Below, in pieces: positions 24,876 to 33,071 of a stretch of 64,000 nucleotides of DNA. Each line of letters begins with the position of its first letter. Positions within the stretch are counted from its first letter, which is position 1. Source of the DNA: Rhodospirillaceae bacterium (GTDB taxonomy: Bacteria > Pseudomonadota > Alphaproteobacteria > GCA-2731375); assembly GCA_018660265.1 (NCBI GenBank), contig JABJKS010000011.1, forward strand, positions 29,928 to 93,927, in the 5' to 3' direction. Under the pieces are notes generated by a model. It made no database searches. It was given only the letters and a program-made list of their open reading frames with translations, and was not told where the DNA came from. The position numbers and the translations under genes are program-made.

Positions 24876-25754
24876 ATGCGATTACCACGCCTCACCCTGA
24901 TCGACCTTGTCATCTTCGCCGCCGTTATCGCAGGGGTGGCCTATGTGGGCTATCGGGTCGAAACAGTCCTGATCTATAAATGGGATTGGTCGGTGATCCC
25001 GAACTACCTGTTCCGCTGGGATGAGGGGCAGGGTAGTTACGTCCCCAACCTGTTGATCAAAGGGCTGGCGACCACCATCCGGATCGCCATCTGGACCATG
25101 CTTGTCGCCTCGATCATTGGCATCATCCTGGGCGTTGCCAGAACCTCCAACAGGTTATTTCCCCGTCTGGTCAGCTGGGCCTATGTGGAGTTCATCCGAA
25201 ACATACCCCCGGTGCCGTTCCTGTTTCTGTTCTATTTCTTCATTGCCAGCCAGATCATGCCGCTGCTGGGTATAGACGAGGCGATCAACGGCGCCTCGCC
25301 GGGTACCCTGGCAGTTGCCGAATTCCTTTTCGGGCCGGCCAACCTGATGACCAATTTCGCCGCTGGCGTGATCAGCCTGTCCATGATGTCGGCGGCCTAT
25401 ATCGCCGAGATTATCCGCGCCGGCATTCAGGCGGTACCCAAGGGCCAGCGTGAGGCGGGCCAAAGTATCGGCCTCTCCCGCCTCGCTTTAATGCGCTATG
25501 TGGTGCTACCTCAGGCCATCGCCCGTGTGGTGCCGCCTCTGGCCGGGCAGTTTATCACCCTGATCAAGGATTCTTCCCTGGTCGCGCTGATATCGATCCA
25601 GGAGCTTTCGTTCATGGCTATGGAGATCGCCATATCAGAGCAGCGTTTCTTTGAGGTTTGGATCGTCACGGGGGCGATGTATTTTGTCGTGTGCTATGCC
25701 TGCGCCCTGATGTTTGGGCAACTGGAACGCCGTATCGGCGTGCATATGCGTTGA
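24876..25754 (+). CDS. Amino-acid ABC transporter permease 2
   Basis: ATG 24876 lies 5 bp after the first permease stop and gives 292 residues starting [12 protein letters not shown]; the frame extends upstream only inside the previous gene. The EAA motif reads [13 protein letters not shown], and the C-terminal part ends in typical [12 protein letters not shown]. The two permeases are of the same family but clearly different in sequence, so a heterodimer is expected, as in AapQM or GltJK-type transporters. Confidence 0.93.
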   Translation: MRLPRLTLIDLVIFAAVIAGVAYVGYRVETVLIYKWDWSVIPNYLFRWDEGQGSYVPNLLIKGLATTIRIAIWTMLVASIIGIILGVARTSNRLFPRLVSWAYVEFIRNIPPVPFLFLFYFFIASQIMPLLGIDEAINGASPGTLAVAEFLFGPANLMTNFAAGVISLSMMSAAYIAEIIRAGIQAVPKGQREAGQSIGLSRLALMRYVVLPQAIARVVPPLAGQFITLIKDSSLVALISIQELSFMAMEIAISEQRFFEVWIVTGAMYFVVCYACALMFGQLERRIGVHMR

Positions 25755-25770
25755 GTGGAAGGGACGTAGC

Positions 25771-26559
25771 ATGAGCAGTAAGACCGGCAAAGCAGCCAGG
25801 GATGCAGCCACCGACATAGATGGCGATCCCGTCATCGTCATGGCCGGCGTCAACAAATGGTTTGACGATTTCCATGTCCTCAAGGACGTGGATTTTTCCG
25901 TCAGGCGGGGGGAGCGGGTGGTTATTTGCGGCCCCTCGGGCTCTGGCAAATCCACCTTGATCCGTTGCATAAATCGCCTGGAGGATCATCAGGCAGGCCG
26001 CATTGTTTTCAACGGTGTTGAATTGGGGGAAGAGAACCGGCAGACAGCGGAAATCCGGGCCGAGGTCGGCATGGTCTTTCAGCAGTTCAATCTGTTCCCC
26101 CATTTGACGGTGCTGGAAAACTGCACCCTGGGGCCTATGAAAGTGCGCGGTGCCAGCCGGGCCGAGGCCAACCAGCTGGCCATGGAATATCTGGAGAAAG
26201 TGCATATCCCCGAACAGGGCGAAAAATATCCCAGCCAGCTATCTGGCGGTCAGCAACAGCGCGCGGCCATCGCGCGGTCGTTGTGTATGCGGCCCGAGGT
26301 GATGTTGTTCGACGAACCCACATCGTCCCTGGATCCGGAGATGATCAAGGAAGTGCTGGACGTGATGATAGATCTGGCGGAGACAGGCATGACGATGATT
26401 TGCGTCACCCACGAAATGGGCTTTGCCCGCACGGTCGCGGACAAGATGATTTTCATGGATGAAGGCCGGATCATCGAGGAAGGCCCGCCGGAAGAATTCT
26501 TCGCCAATACTCAGAATGAGCGGACCAAGCTGTTCTTGGGTCAGATTTTGTCCCATTAG
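25771..26559 (+). CDS. Amino-acid ABC transporter ATP-binding protein
   Basis: ATG 25771 follows GGAAGGGA and gives 262 residues. All nucleotide-binding motifs are intact: Walker [11 protein letters not shown]-loop V-F-Q-Q-F-N-L-F-P, signature L-S-G-G-Q-Q-Q-R, Walker [13 protein letters not shown] and the switch histidine in C-V-T-H-E-M. It closes the four-gene transporter operon. The 20-residue N-terminal extension before V-N-K-W-F is not part of the family core. Confidence 0.95.
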   Translation: MSSKTGKAARDAATDIDGDPVIVMAGVNKWFDDFHVLKDVDFSVRRGERVVICGPSGSGKSTLIRCINRLEDHQAGRIVFNGVELGEENRQTAEIRAEVGMVFQQFNLFPHLTVLENCTLGPMKVRGASRAEANQLAMEYLEKVHIPEQGEKYPSQLSGGQQQRAAIARSLCMRPEVMLFDEPTSSLDPEMIKEVLDVMIDLAETGMTMICVTHEMGFARTVADKMIFMDEGRIIEEGPPEEFFANTQNERTKLFLGQILSH

Positions 26560-26610
26560 CGCCTTACCGATAGGGCCGCGTCAAGTGGCTCTGGTTTCCA
26601 GCGTCCGCGC

Positions 26611-27195
26611 TTACTTCGGGATTGGTATATCGTTTCGGGGCGTTGCGAACAGGCGTTCGACCATGGGGGCGAAGGTTTTAAGGCGCGCGTTTTCCATTGC
26701 CGGGTTGATCGAGGGAACGTCGTATTTAGCGACCCAATTGGCGGTATATTCAAAGTCCGGATGGCCGCGCCAGCGCTCACGGATATTGGGGTCCACGTCC
26801 GGGTGGGTGGCGCAATGCAGGGCCTGGAAATACATATGCCGCTCCAACATCCAAACGTTCCGGTCCGAGACATAGGGTGCCAGGAAGCTGGCGGCGAACT
26901 GTCCATGGTTCTCGTTGTTGGTGACAAAGCCAAGGTCGTGGAACAGGGCGACGACGATATCTTCCTCCCCCCCGCCGTCCTGCAGCACCAGGGTGGCGGT
27001 CTGCAGGCAATGTTCATAATTGTTGATCTGATAACCGAAGGTCGGCGCATTCGCTTGTGCGGCCAACATCTCCAACGCCTGTTTGGCCCGTTGCGCCGCA
27101 CTGTAAGGGCCACGCTGACTGTCCAGCAGGGCCCAATCCCGGGCCGCGAAATCATCCAGGCTGACGGGTACCGCATAGGACCAATCGTTCTTCAT
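26611..27195 (-). CDS. HD-domain protein of the PhnZ-like oxygenase superfamily
   Basis: With ATG 27195 the product is 194 residues; further ATGs at 27249-27309 lie in or against the upstream oxygenase gene. The metal site is visible as Y-E-H62-C-L-Q-T-A-T, the H86-D87 pair in A-L-F-H-D-L-G, N-H97-G-Q and R-H120-M-Y-F-Q. The tail R-G-H-P-D-F-E-Y-T-A and F-A-P-M-V matches a proteobacterial group related to PhnZ and myo-inositol oxygenase, which use a mixed-valent diiron centre to cleave C-C or C-P bonds. Phosphohydrolase activity is less likely. It is the last gene of the second catabolic cluster, next to a 2-oxoglutarate oxygenase gene. Confidence 0.78.
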   Translation of the reverse strand: MKNDWSYAVPVSLDDFAARDWALLDSQRGPYSAAQRAKQALEMLAAQANAPTFGYQINNYEHCLQTATLVLQDGGGEEDIVVALFHDLGFVTNNENHGQFAASFLAPYVSDRNVWMLERHMYFQALHCATHPDVDPNIRERWRGHPDFEYTANWVAKYDVPSINPAMENARLKTFAPMVERLFATPRNDIPIPK

Positions 27196-27238
27196 TAACC
27201 GGCTTTTTTCGCCTGCGGCGCGGTGCTTGGGCAATGGT

Positions 27239-28216
27239 TCAATCTGCATCTTCATTCCGATAGGCGAAGGATTTTTGATAAATGCCATAGATATATTCGG
27301 CGCAGCCAATGGCTGCGTGATGCGCGGTCCCGCCTGGCGCGGGCACGGGATCGATCACCGTATCCCAGTTCGGGTCGACAAAAACCGGAACGGAAAACCG
27401 CTCGCCCGGCGAGGCGTTGATGACCCGGTGCGGGTTGGATATGAAGCGGTCATTGCTCCACCGATGCAACAGATCCCCCACATTGACCACAAAAGTCCCG
27501 GGCATGGGATGGGCGGTCAACCAATCACCGTTTCGGTCCATCACCTGCAGGCCCCCGACGGCATCCTGATACAAAATAGTAATGCAACCATAATCCGTGT
27601 GGGGCGAGACGCCGAACTGACTTTCGCCCATGTCCTCGGGCTGTGGTGGATAATAGACGACCGCCGCGCGGGTTAGCGGTTTATCAAAATGCCGGACGAA
27701 ATAATCGTGCGGCAGATCCAGCCCGGCGGCAAAAGCGCGCAACAGGGATATCCCCAGGCCGTTGATGGTTCTGATATAATCATCCAGGGCCTCGCGAAGT
27801 TCCGGCAAGATATCGGGCCAGCGGTTCGGTGCCAGGATGCGGTTGCTGCTTTCGATGTCGGGATCGCCGGGGTCTACCTCCCAGCCCCAAATGAAACTTT
27901 CCTTGTTATCCGGTTTGCTGGCGCCTGACATGGTCGCCTCACCAATGGGCAGGAAGCCACGGTGATAATCGGCCACGCGCACGGTTTCTTTCTGTGCGCG
28001 GTCCATATGGAAAAATTGTGCGCCGGTTTCAATGGCACGGTCGATTTTCTGTTGCGGGACGCCATGGTTTTTCACATAGAAAAACCCAATGCGCTGAACG
28101 GTGTCGCGCAGTTGCCGGCCGACGAAACGTTCCCCAGCCGCGCCATCGGACAGCGGCGACAGATCAATCACCGGGATCGCATCGATATCAATATGTTTTA
28201 CCTCTGCGTAGGCCAC
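27239..28216 (-). CDS. Isopenicillin-N-synthase-like Fe(II)/2-oxoglutarate oxygenase
   Basis: The 325-residue protein has the N-terminal region (I-P-V-I-D-L-S-P-L-S and G-F-F-Y-V-K-N-H-G-V-P) and the double-stranded beta-helix iron site H-T-D-Y-G-C-I-T-I-L, N-P-H-R-V-I-N. The R-F-S-V-P-V-F segment binds the 2-oxoglutarate carboxylate. Family members hydroxylate or desaturate small molecules. Pairing with an HD-type oxygenase is reminiscent of the two-step PhnY/PhnZ pathway, though PhnY is of a different 2OG subfamily. The start ATG is 17 bp after the AhpD-like gene. Confidence 0.9.
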   Translation of the reverse strand: MAYAEVKHIDIDAIPVIDLSPLSDGAAGERFVGRQLRDTVQRIGFFYVKNHGVPQQKIDRAIETGAQFFHMDRAQKETVRVADYHRGFLPIGEATMSGASKPDNKESFIWGWEVDPGDPDIESSNRILAPNRWPDILPELREALDDYIRTINGLGISLLRAFAAGLDLPHDYFVRHFDKPLTRAAVVYYPPQPEDMGESQFGVSPHTDYGCITILYQDAVGGLQVMDRNGDWLTAHPMPGTFVVNVGDLLHRWSNDRFISNPHRVINASPGERFSVPVFVDPNWDTVIDPVPAPGGTAHHAAIGCAEYIYGIYQKSFAYRNEDAD

Positions 28217-28232
28217 GTGGTGTTCCCTTTGC

Positions 28233-28814
28233 TTACGATTTTTCCTGATAATACCCGATCACGTCGCCTTCTGTCGTGACGCCAAGGCCATTTAGCAAAC
28301 GGTTGGAATAATTGAAATAGGCACAGACCTGATTGACTTCCAATATCTCCCCATCGTCACAGCCCGCTTGATGCAAAACGTCGATATCAGATTTTGTCAT
28401 TCTGCCGACATCCCGGGTCAACTTGGCCGCATAGCGCAGCAAGGCCAGCTCCTTGCCCGCGAACACATCTTCGGGACGCCCGGCTTTCAAGGCCACAAAG
28501 ACCGCATCGGCGCGGGCCTCATCATCCATCAACCGGCGCGCATTGGCGAAATGATGGGTCAGGCTGTATTCGCAGTCGTTTACAATAGAGGTGTAAGAGG
28601 CGACGGCTTCCAAAAACACAAAGGGCAGAACATTGTCCGGGTTATGCAGGACGCTGCGGTACAGGACCACATGGCCTTCCATTGTGTGGGGCCGCAAGGA
28701 ATGGGCCCGCATGACGTTATCAACGGTACCGCTGGGGGTTGTCACCATTTCATAGAACTCGGTCAGCGGGCCTTCGGCGGCCTCGGGCGGGATCATCTTT
28801 ATCCAGGCCGACAT
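28233..28814 (-). CDS. AhpD-like/carboxymuconolactone decarboxylase-fold protein with altered active site
   Basis: This is a 193-residue helical protein of the AhpD/CMD fold. In AhpD peroxidases the redox motif is C-x-x-C-x-x-x-H; here it reads N-D-C81-E-Y-S84-L-T-H-H88, so the second cysteine is replaced by serine while the histidine is kept. Loss of the resolving cysteine argues against ordinary peroxidase or disulfide chemistry. Similar one-cysteine proteins are found as peroxidase-related proteins in catabolic clusters. It lies between SDR and 2OG-oxygenase genes on the same strand. Confidence 0.8.
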   Translation of the reverse strand: MSAWIKMIPPEAAEGPLTEFYEMVTTPSGTVDNVMRAHSLRPHTMEGHVVLYRSVLHNPDNVLPFVFLEAVASYTSIVNDCEYSLTHHFANARRLMDDEARADAVFVALKAGRPEDVFAGKELALLRYAAKLTRDVGRMTKSDIDVLHQAGCDDGEILEVNQVCAYFNYSNRLLNGLGVTTEGDVIGYYQEKS

Positions 28815-28914
28815 ATTGTGCTCCTTGATTTAGTTGGGGGCGCGATCCTGTCTACGTCATGATCCGTTGTCAACCAACCAGCACCTTTGCGCCGGCACCT
28901 TGATAAGAGTTGAT

Positions 28915-29688
28915 TTAGCGCATGGCAACGGGCATGCCGCCGTCAACGGTCATGACCTGGCCTGATATGGAGGTGGAGGCAACGAACGTGAGAACTTGCG
29001 CTGCGACGTCTTCGATCTGGCCGACCCGGCCCAGCACCGCTTCCTGCCTGATAAGTTGCGCCATATCGTCGGGCACGCGCTGGGCCATCCGGGTGTCTTC
29101 TACAAGACCCGGGGCGACGCAATTGACGGCGACGTCCGGGGCCATGGCGACGGCAAGGCAGTGTGTCAGATGAATAAGGCCGGCCTTGCTGGCGGCATAG
29201 GCAATGCTGCTGCCACCCGGTGCGATACCGGCTGCGGAGGCGATATTCACAATGTGGCCTATACGCCCGGCCTCGTTGGATTTCAGCATTGTCGCGAAAG
29301 CACGGGCCAACAGATATGGGCCGCGCAGATTGGTTTCCGAAACCTGATCCCAGATCTCCCCGTTCAGGGCCTCAAGATCAGGAAAAGCAATACCGATGTT
29401 CCAGGCCGCATTGTTGACCAGAATATCCAGAGCCCCCATGCCATCTGCCATTTTTTGCACACAGGCATCGATGGACGCAGGGTCGCGCTGATCCAGCTGG
29501 ATCGCGATGCCTTTGCGGCCATGGCCGGCAACCGCTTCCAGCGTGGCGTCCGCGCCGGCGGTATGGCCCATATAGGTGATCGCGACATCGGCCCCGGCGC
29601 TGGCCAGCAAGGTGGCAATGCCACTACCAATATCACCCGACCCGCCCGTCACCAAAGCCGTACGACCCAACAGAGGCTGCGTGTTCAT
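28915..29688 (-). CDS. Short-chain dehydrogenase/reductase (SDR)
   Basis: The 257-residue classical SDR has the cofactor loop T-G-G-S-G-D-I-G-S-G-I (normally TGxxxGxG), N-N-A-A-W-N, the catalytic tyrosine and lysine in Y-A-A-S-K-A-G, and the upstream serine in N-I-A-S-A-A-G. The C-terminus ends in V-M-T-V-D-G-G-M-P. It would oxidise or reduce a hydroxyl/keto group with NAD(P). It is part of the minus-strand cluster; the substrate is unknown. Confidence 0.93.
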   Translation of the reverse strand: MNTQPLLGRTALVTGGSGDIGSGIATLLASAGADVAITYMGHTAGADATLEAVAGHGRKGIAIQLDQRDPASIDACVQKMADGMGALDILVNNAAWNIGIAFPDLEALNGEIWDQVSETNLRGPYLLARAFATMLKSNEAGRIGHIVNIASAAGIAPGGSSIAYAASKAGLIHLTHCLAVAMAPDVAVNCVAPGLVEDTRMAQRVPDDMAQLIRQEAVLGRVGQIEDVAAQVLTFVASTSISGQVMTVDGGMPVAMR

Positions 29689-29739
29689 TATTTGGCTTCC
29701 TTGGTTGTTGTCATTGATGCTGATCCTATCCGCTATGGT

Positions 29740-30615
29740 TTAGGCTGTGGGCCTGTCTCCTGCCACCGTGGTGCGGCGCATGACCCGGCGGTATTTGTTG
29801 TCGAAAGGGCGGCCCCTGTGCAGGGTGGCGCGGTCATCCCAGATGACCAGGTCGCCGGGCTGCCAGTCATGGTGATACAACAGGCTGTCCTGGGTGGCCT
29901 GGGCGCGCAGTTCCTCCAACAGGGCATCGCTGTCGGCTTTGTTCAGGCCAACAATGCTGGCAACATGGGCCCCTGCGTAGAGCGCCTTGCGTCCCGTGCG
30001 GGGGTTGGTCTGTACCAGTGCCTGGGGCACGGGGGGCACCTCGGCCTTTTCCGCAGCCAGGAACTTGTCTTCAGCATCATAACCCATGGCGGCCCTGGAA
30101 TGGGCCAGGCTGTGCATCCCGACCATGCCGTCAATCCGGGCCTGGGTTTCCGCCGACAAGCCATCCCAGGCAGCGCGCTGATCGGCAAATTCCGTGGCGC
30201 CGTCCTCTGGCGGCACTTCCCTGGCGTGAAGCAGGGAGACCAAGGCAGGAATGGCCTTGAACGAGCTGTCTGCATGCCACAACTGATTACCCAGATTGTA
30301 GGACATATGCTCCCCGTCGATGGGATAGATGGAACCGTCCGGGGCGACATTTGTGATGTCGGAGATTTCATCGTGGGCCACGGCCCGGGCGCGGTGGCGG
30401 CGGATGGATACCTCCAGCTCCCCAAAATGGCGGGAAAAGGCGATTTGGGCCTCCTCATCCAGATCCTGATCATGAAACACCAGTACGCCGTATTGGTCCA
30501 AGCCGTCCCGGATAGGCAGGAATGTCGCTTCATCCATGGGCTGGCTTAGATCAACACCGCCGACGTCCGCCGCGAACCCGGCCTCGGTGTTGAGGGTGCT
30601 AAAGGTGATGCTCAT
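29740..30615 (-). CDS. TauD/TfdA family Fe(II)/2-oxoglutarate dioxygenase
   Basis: The 291-residue enzyme shows the TauD iron and co-substrate residues: W-H-A-D-S-S-F (HxD pair), W-D-D-R-A-T-L-H-R-G (distal histidine) and the following arginine in R-V-M-R-R-T-T-V-A-G. The HADSSF version is typical of the TfdA side of the family, which cleaves aryloxy-alkanoates, sulfonates or related ethers. It is the second 2-oxoglutarate oxygenase of the cluster. A 36-bp gap separates it from the carboxyltransferase gene upstream. Confidence 0.9.
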   Translation of the reverse strand: MSITFSTLNTEAGFAADVGGVDLSQPMDEATFLPIRDGLDQYGVLVFHDQDLDEEAQIAFSRHFGELEVSIRRHRARAVAHDEISDITNVAPDGSIYPIDGEHMSYNLGNQLWHADSSFKAIPALVSLLHAREVPPEDGATEFADQRAAWDGLSAETQARIDGMVGMHSLAHSRAAMGYDAEDKFLAAEKAEVPPVPQALVQTNPRTGRKALYAGAHVASIVGLNKADSDALLEELRAQATQDSLLYHHDWQPGDLVIWDDRATLHRGRPFDNKYRRVMRRTTVAGDRPTA

Positions 30616-30651
30616 TATCTGATCCTCTTACAAATCGTCAAATTCCAACGA

Positions 30652-32157
30652 CTACCAGGCGTCAATGGCGTGCTTGCGATGGCTGCGGGCGAGGGGTGTG
30701 GGCATGGCCTTTAGGGTCTGGCTCAAAAAATGCCTGGTATCCGCCGGGTCGATTATATCATCAATTTCGAATTTTTCCGCAACCGCGATGCCTGTGTTCT
30801 GGCGTTTCAGTTCGGCCGTGGCACGGGCGTGGATGTCGGCGCGCGTCGCCTCGTCCGGCGCGGCGGCCAGTTCTTTGCCGTGAATGATATTCACCGCTCC
30901 CTCCAAGCCCATGCCGCCGAACTCCGCCGTGGGCCAGCCGACACAAAGGGCAGGGTCCAGGCCACGGGCCCCCATGACATAGCCGCCCAAGCCATAGGCC
31001 TTGCGTAGAACAATGGTCATGAAAGGCACGGTGGCCGCCGATACGTTCAACAACAAGCGCCCGGAATGGCGCACCAGGGCCGTCTTCTCAATCTCCGGCC
31101 CGACCATCAGGCCCGGCGTGTCGCACAGGAATAACATGGGTATGTCGTAAGCATCGCACAGCTGAATAAAGCGGGAGGCTTTGTCGGAAGCCGGGCTGTC
31201 GATGGCGCCGGCCAGGAACATGGGCTGATTGGCAATGACGCCGACCGGGCGACCTTCGATACGGATCAGGGAGGTGACGATTGCGCGCCCGAACTTGGCG
31301 CGTAGTTCCAACACCGAGTCGATATCGGCAATACCTTCAATGACCTTGCGCACGTTATAGGCCCGGCGCGGGTTATCGGGGATGATCTCTCGCAACGCCT
31401 CCAGATCAGGCGCCTGATAGGTATCTGAGGGGCCGCGGAAATAGCTGAGATATTTTTTCGCCAGCTCAATCGCCTCGCCCTGATCCTTGGCCAGAATATC
31501 GATCACGCCATTAGGCTCCTGAACCTCTACCGGGCCGATTTCTTCCGGCGTGAAGGTCTCGCCCAACGCCGCCTCCACCAAAGGCGGGCCGGCCATGCCG
31601 ATGTTGGCTTTCGGCGTAGCGATCAGAACATCGCACATGCCGGCCAGATTGGCATTGCCCGCAAAACACCGCCCCGCCACGATGCCAACCACGGGTGCGT
31701 TGCCCGACAGCTTTGCAAAGGCCATGAAAGTGGTCAGGTCCAGTCCCAGGCCGGTACCTGCGGACAGGTCATGGGGCCGGGCACCGCCGCCCTCCAGCCA
31801 GCAGATCATGGGCAGGCGCAATTTTTCCGCCACCTCAAATATCCGGTCATGTTTCTTATGATTGATCAGACTTTGGGTGCCGGCGTAGACCGTATAGTCG
31901 TAGGCCATGATGGCGCAGGATTGTCCGTCAACTTCCCCCGTCCCGGTGACCAGGCCGTCGGCGGCACCTGACATATCGTTGCGTACAGGGCGGGAAAGGC
32001 CGCCATATTCGGCGAAACTGCCTGGGTCCAGAAAGGCGTCAATCTGCTCCCGCGTGGTCCAATGGCCGGTCTTGCGCCGCTTTGCAACTGCTTCGGGGCG
32101 GGCGGCGTCCAGGTTGCCCGCATGCAGCGCACGGATAGTCTCTACGTCTTTACGCAT
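30652..32157 (-). CDS. Acyl-CoA carboxylase carboxyltransferase (beta) subunit
   Basis: The 501-residue protein has the paired crotonase-like domains of propionyl/methylcrotonyl-CoA carboxylase beta subunits, with E-G-G-G-A-R-P near residue 123, G-R-C-F-A-G-N-A-N and the second-half oxyanion region F-L-C-D-T-P-G-L-M-V-G. No biotin carboxylase or biotin carrier gene is in the cluster, so it must use a partner encoded elsewhere, or act in a CoA-ester decarboxylation or hydration role that has been described for lone homologues. It links the cluster to acyl-CoA chemistry. Confidence 0.85.
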   Translation of the reverse strand: MRKDVETIRALHAGNLDAARPEAVAKRRKTGHWTTREQIDAFLDPGSFAEYGGLSRPVRNDMSGAADGLVTGTGEVDGQSCAIMAYDYTVYAGTQSLINHKKHDRIFEVAEKLRLPMICWLEGGGARPHDLSAGTGLGLDLTTFMAFAKLSGNAPVVGIVAGRCFAGNANLAGMCDVLIATPKANIGMAGPPLVEAALGETFTPEEIGPVEVQEPNGVIDILAKDQGEAIELAKKYLSYFRGPSDTYQAPDLEALREIIPDNPRRAYNVRKVIEGIADIDSVLELRAKFGRAIVTSLIRIEGRPVGVIANQPMFLAGAIDSPASDKASRFIQLCDAYDIPMLFLCDTPGLMVGPEIEKTALVRHSGRLLLNVSAATVPFMTIVLRKAYGLGGYVMGARGLDPALCVGWPTAEFGGMGLEGAVNIIHGKELAAAPDEATRADIHARATAELKRQNTGIAVAEKFEIDDIIDPADTRHFLSQTLKAMPTPLARSHRKHAIDAW

Positions 32158-32187
32158 AATGTTTTACTGTTCCAGATTTCTAAATGA

Positions 32188-32862
32188 CTACGCGATAATC
32201 ACGTGTTCTTTGCTGATGATGAAGTCGATCTCATTCTCGGTATTGAGGAATTTCGGCTCGTCTTCCCGGGCGCGATCATAGGCGGCGGACTGTGCCGATT
32301 GACGCATGGCGGCGATGTCGTCGAACCAGGTGATGGCACAGCCGTCCCAGGCCGGTACCTTACCGTCCCGATAACCGCCCAACAACGTATGGCTTTGCAC
32401 ATAGCGGCGGATAACCTCGATCTCCGCTGCGATGGGACCATGCACATCCCGCCAATAGGTCTGAAAGGCTTCAACCTCCATGTCGGCCTTGCGCGGTACG
32501 AATTCGATATTCTTCAGGGCGCCGTCGGGCACGGCACCGTCTTTGATAATGTGTTCCTGGGTCAGGATCAGGGCCATTTTGGCCCGGTCGATGAAGTTTT
32601 CTTCGTCTGTCTGCACCGCGCCATAGGCCGCTGTTCCCGCCATGGCCCGCAGTGCCGCAACGTCATCAACCCAGATCTCGGCAATGCCATCATAAATCAA
32701 TTCGCCCTTACGATAGCCTCCCAGCAATGCATGGGACTGGATATAGCGGCGCAGGCCAGGCAGGCGTTTGACCACCTTCGCGTGGTCCGTCCGCCAATAG
32801 GTCTGAAAATCTTCCACGGACATGCCGGACTTCCGCTTGATGCAGGTGATGGCCTTAATCAT
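32188..32862 (-). CDS. EthD-domain protein with two tandem EthD repeats
   Basis: The 224-residue protein is an internal duplication. Residues 1-105 (F-Q-T-Y-W-R-T-D-H-A-K-V-V, R-R-Y-I-Q-S-H-A-L-L-G-G-Y-R) and 117-224 (F-Q-T-Y-W-R-D-V-H-G-P-I, R-R-Y-V-Q-S-H-T-L-L-G-G-Y-R) align along their length. EthD is a small ferredoxin-like fold required in ethyl-tert-butyl-ether degradation and common in catabolic clusters, where it usually forms dimers; the fusion makes the dimer from one chain. It is the first gene of the cluster, so the promoter should lie in the 210 bp shared with the divergent histidine kinase gene. Confidence 0.9.
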   Translation of the reverse strand: MIKAITCIKRKSGMSVEDFQTYWRTDHAKVVKRLPGLRRYIQSHALLGGYRKGELIYDGIAEIWVDDVAALRAMAGTAAYGAVQTDEENFIDRAKMALILTQEHIIKDGAVPDGALKNIEFVPRKADMEVEAFQTYWRDVHGPIAAEIEVIRRYVQSHTLLGGYRDGKVPAWDGCAITWFDDIAAMRQSAQSAAYDRAREDEPKFLNTENEIDFIISKEHVIIA

Positions 32863-33071
32863 TTTGGGGCTCTCCTCTGATTTTTTGCAATAATGACTGT
32901 CGATGGTGGATCGGGCAAAAGGTTTGTTGCCCCGGCGGCCTGATCTGCAGCCCGATCAACAGCCCGACTGGCTGCCTGGTAACGCCGCATTAACCATTTA
33001 TCGCGCATAGTAAGGTCTCGGCAAGGTCGGTATGAGACTTGCGCAGTTTCAAGGTCATACAGGATGGGACG

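Noticed and set aside
28996..30549. A 517-codon open frame on the plus strand
   Set aside because: It lies antisense to the SDR and TauD-type genes, which have complete catalytic motifs. The product has no recognisable domain, so it is a composition artefact.
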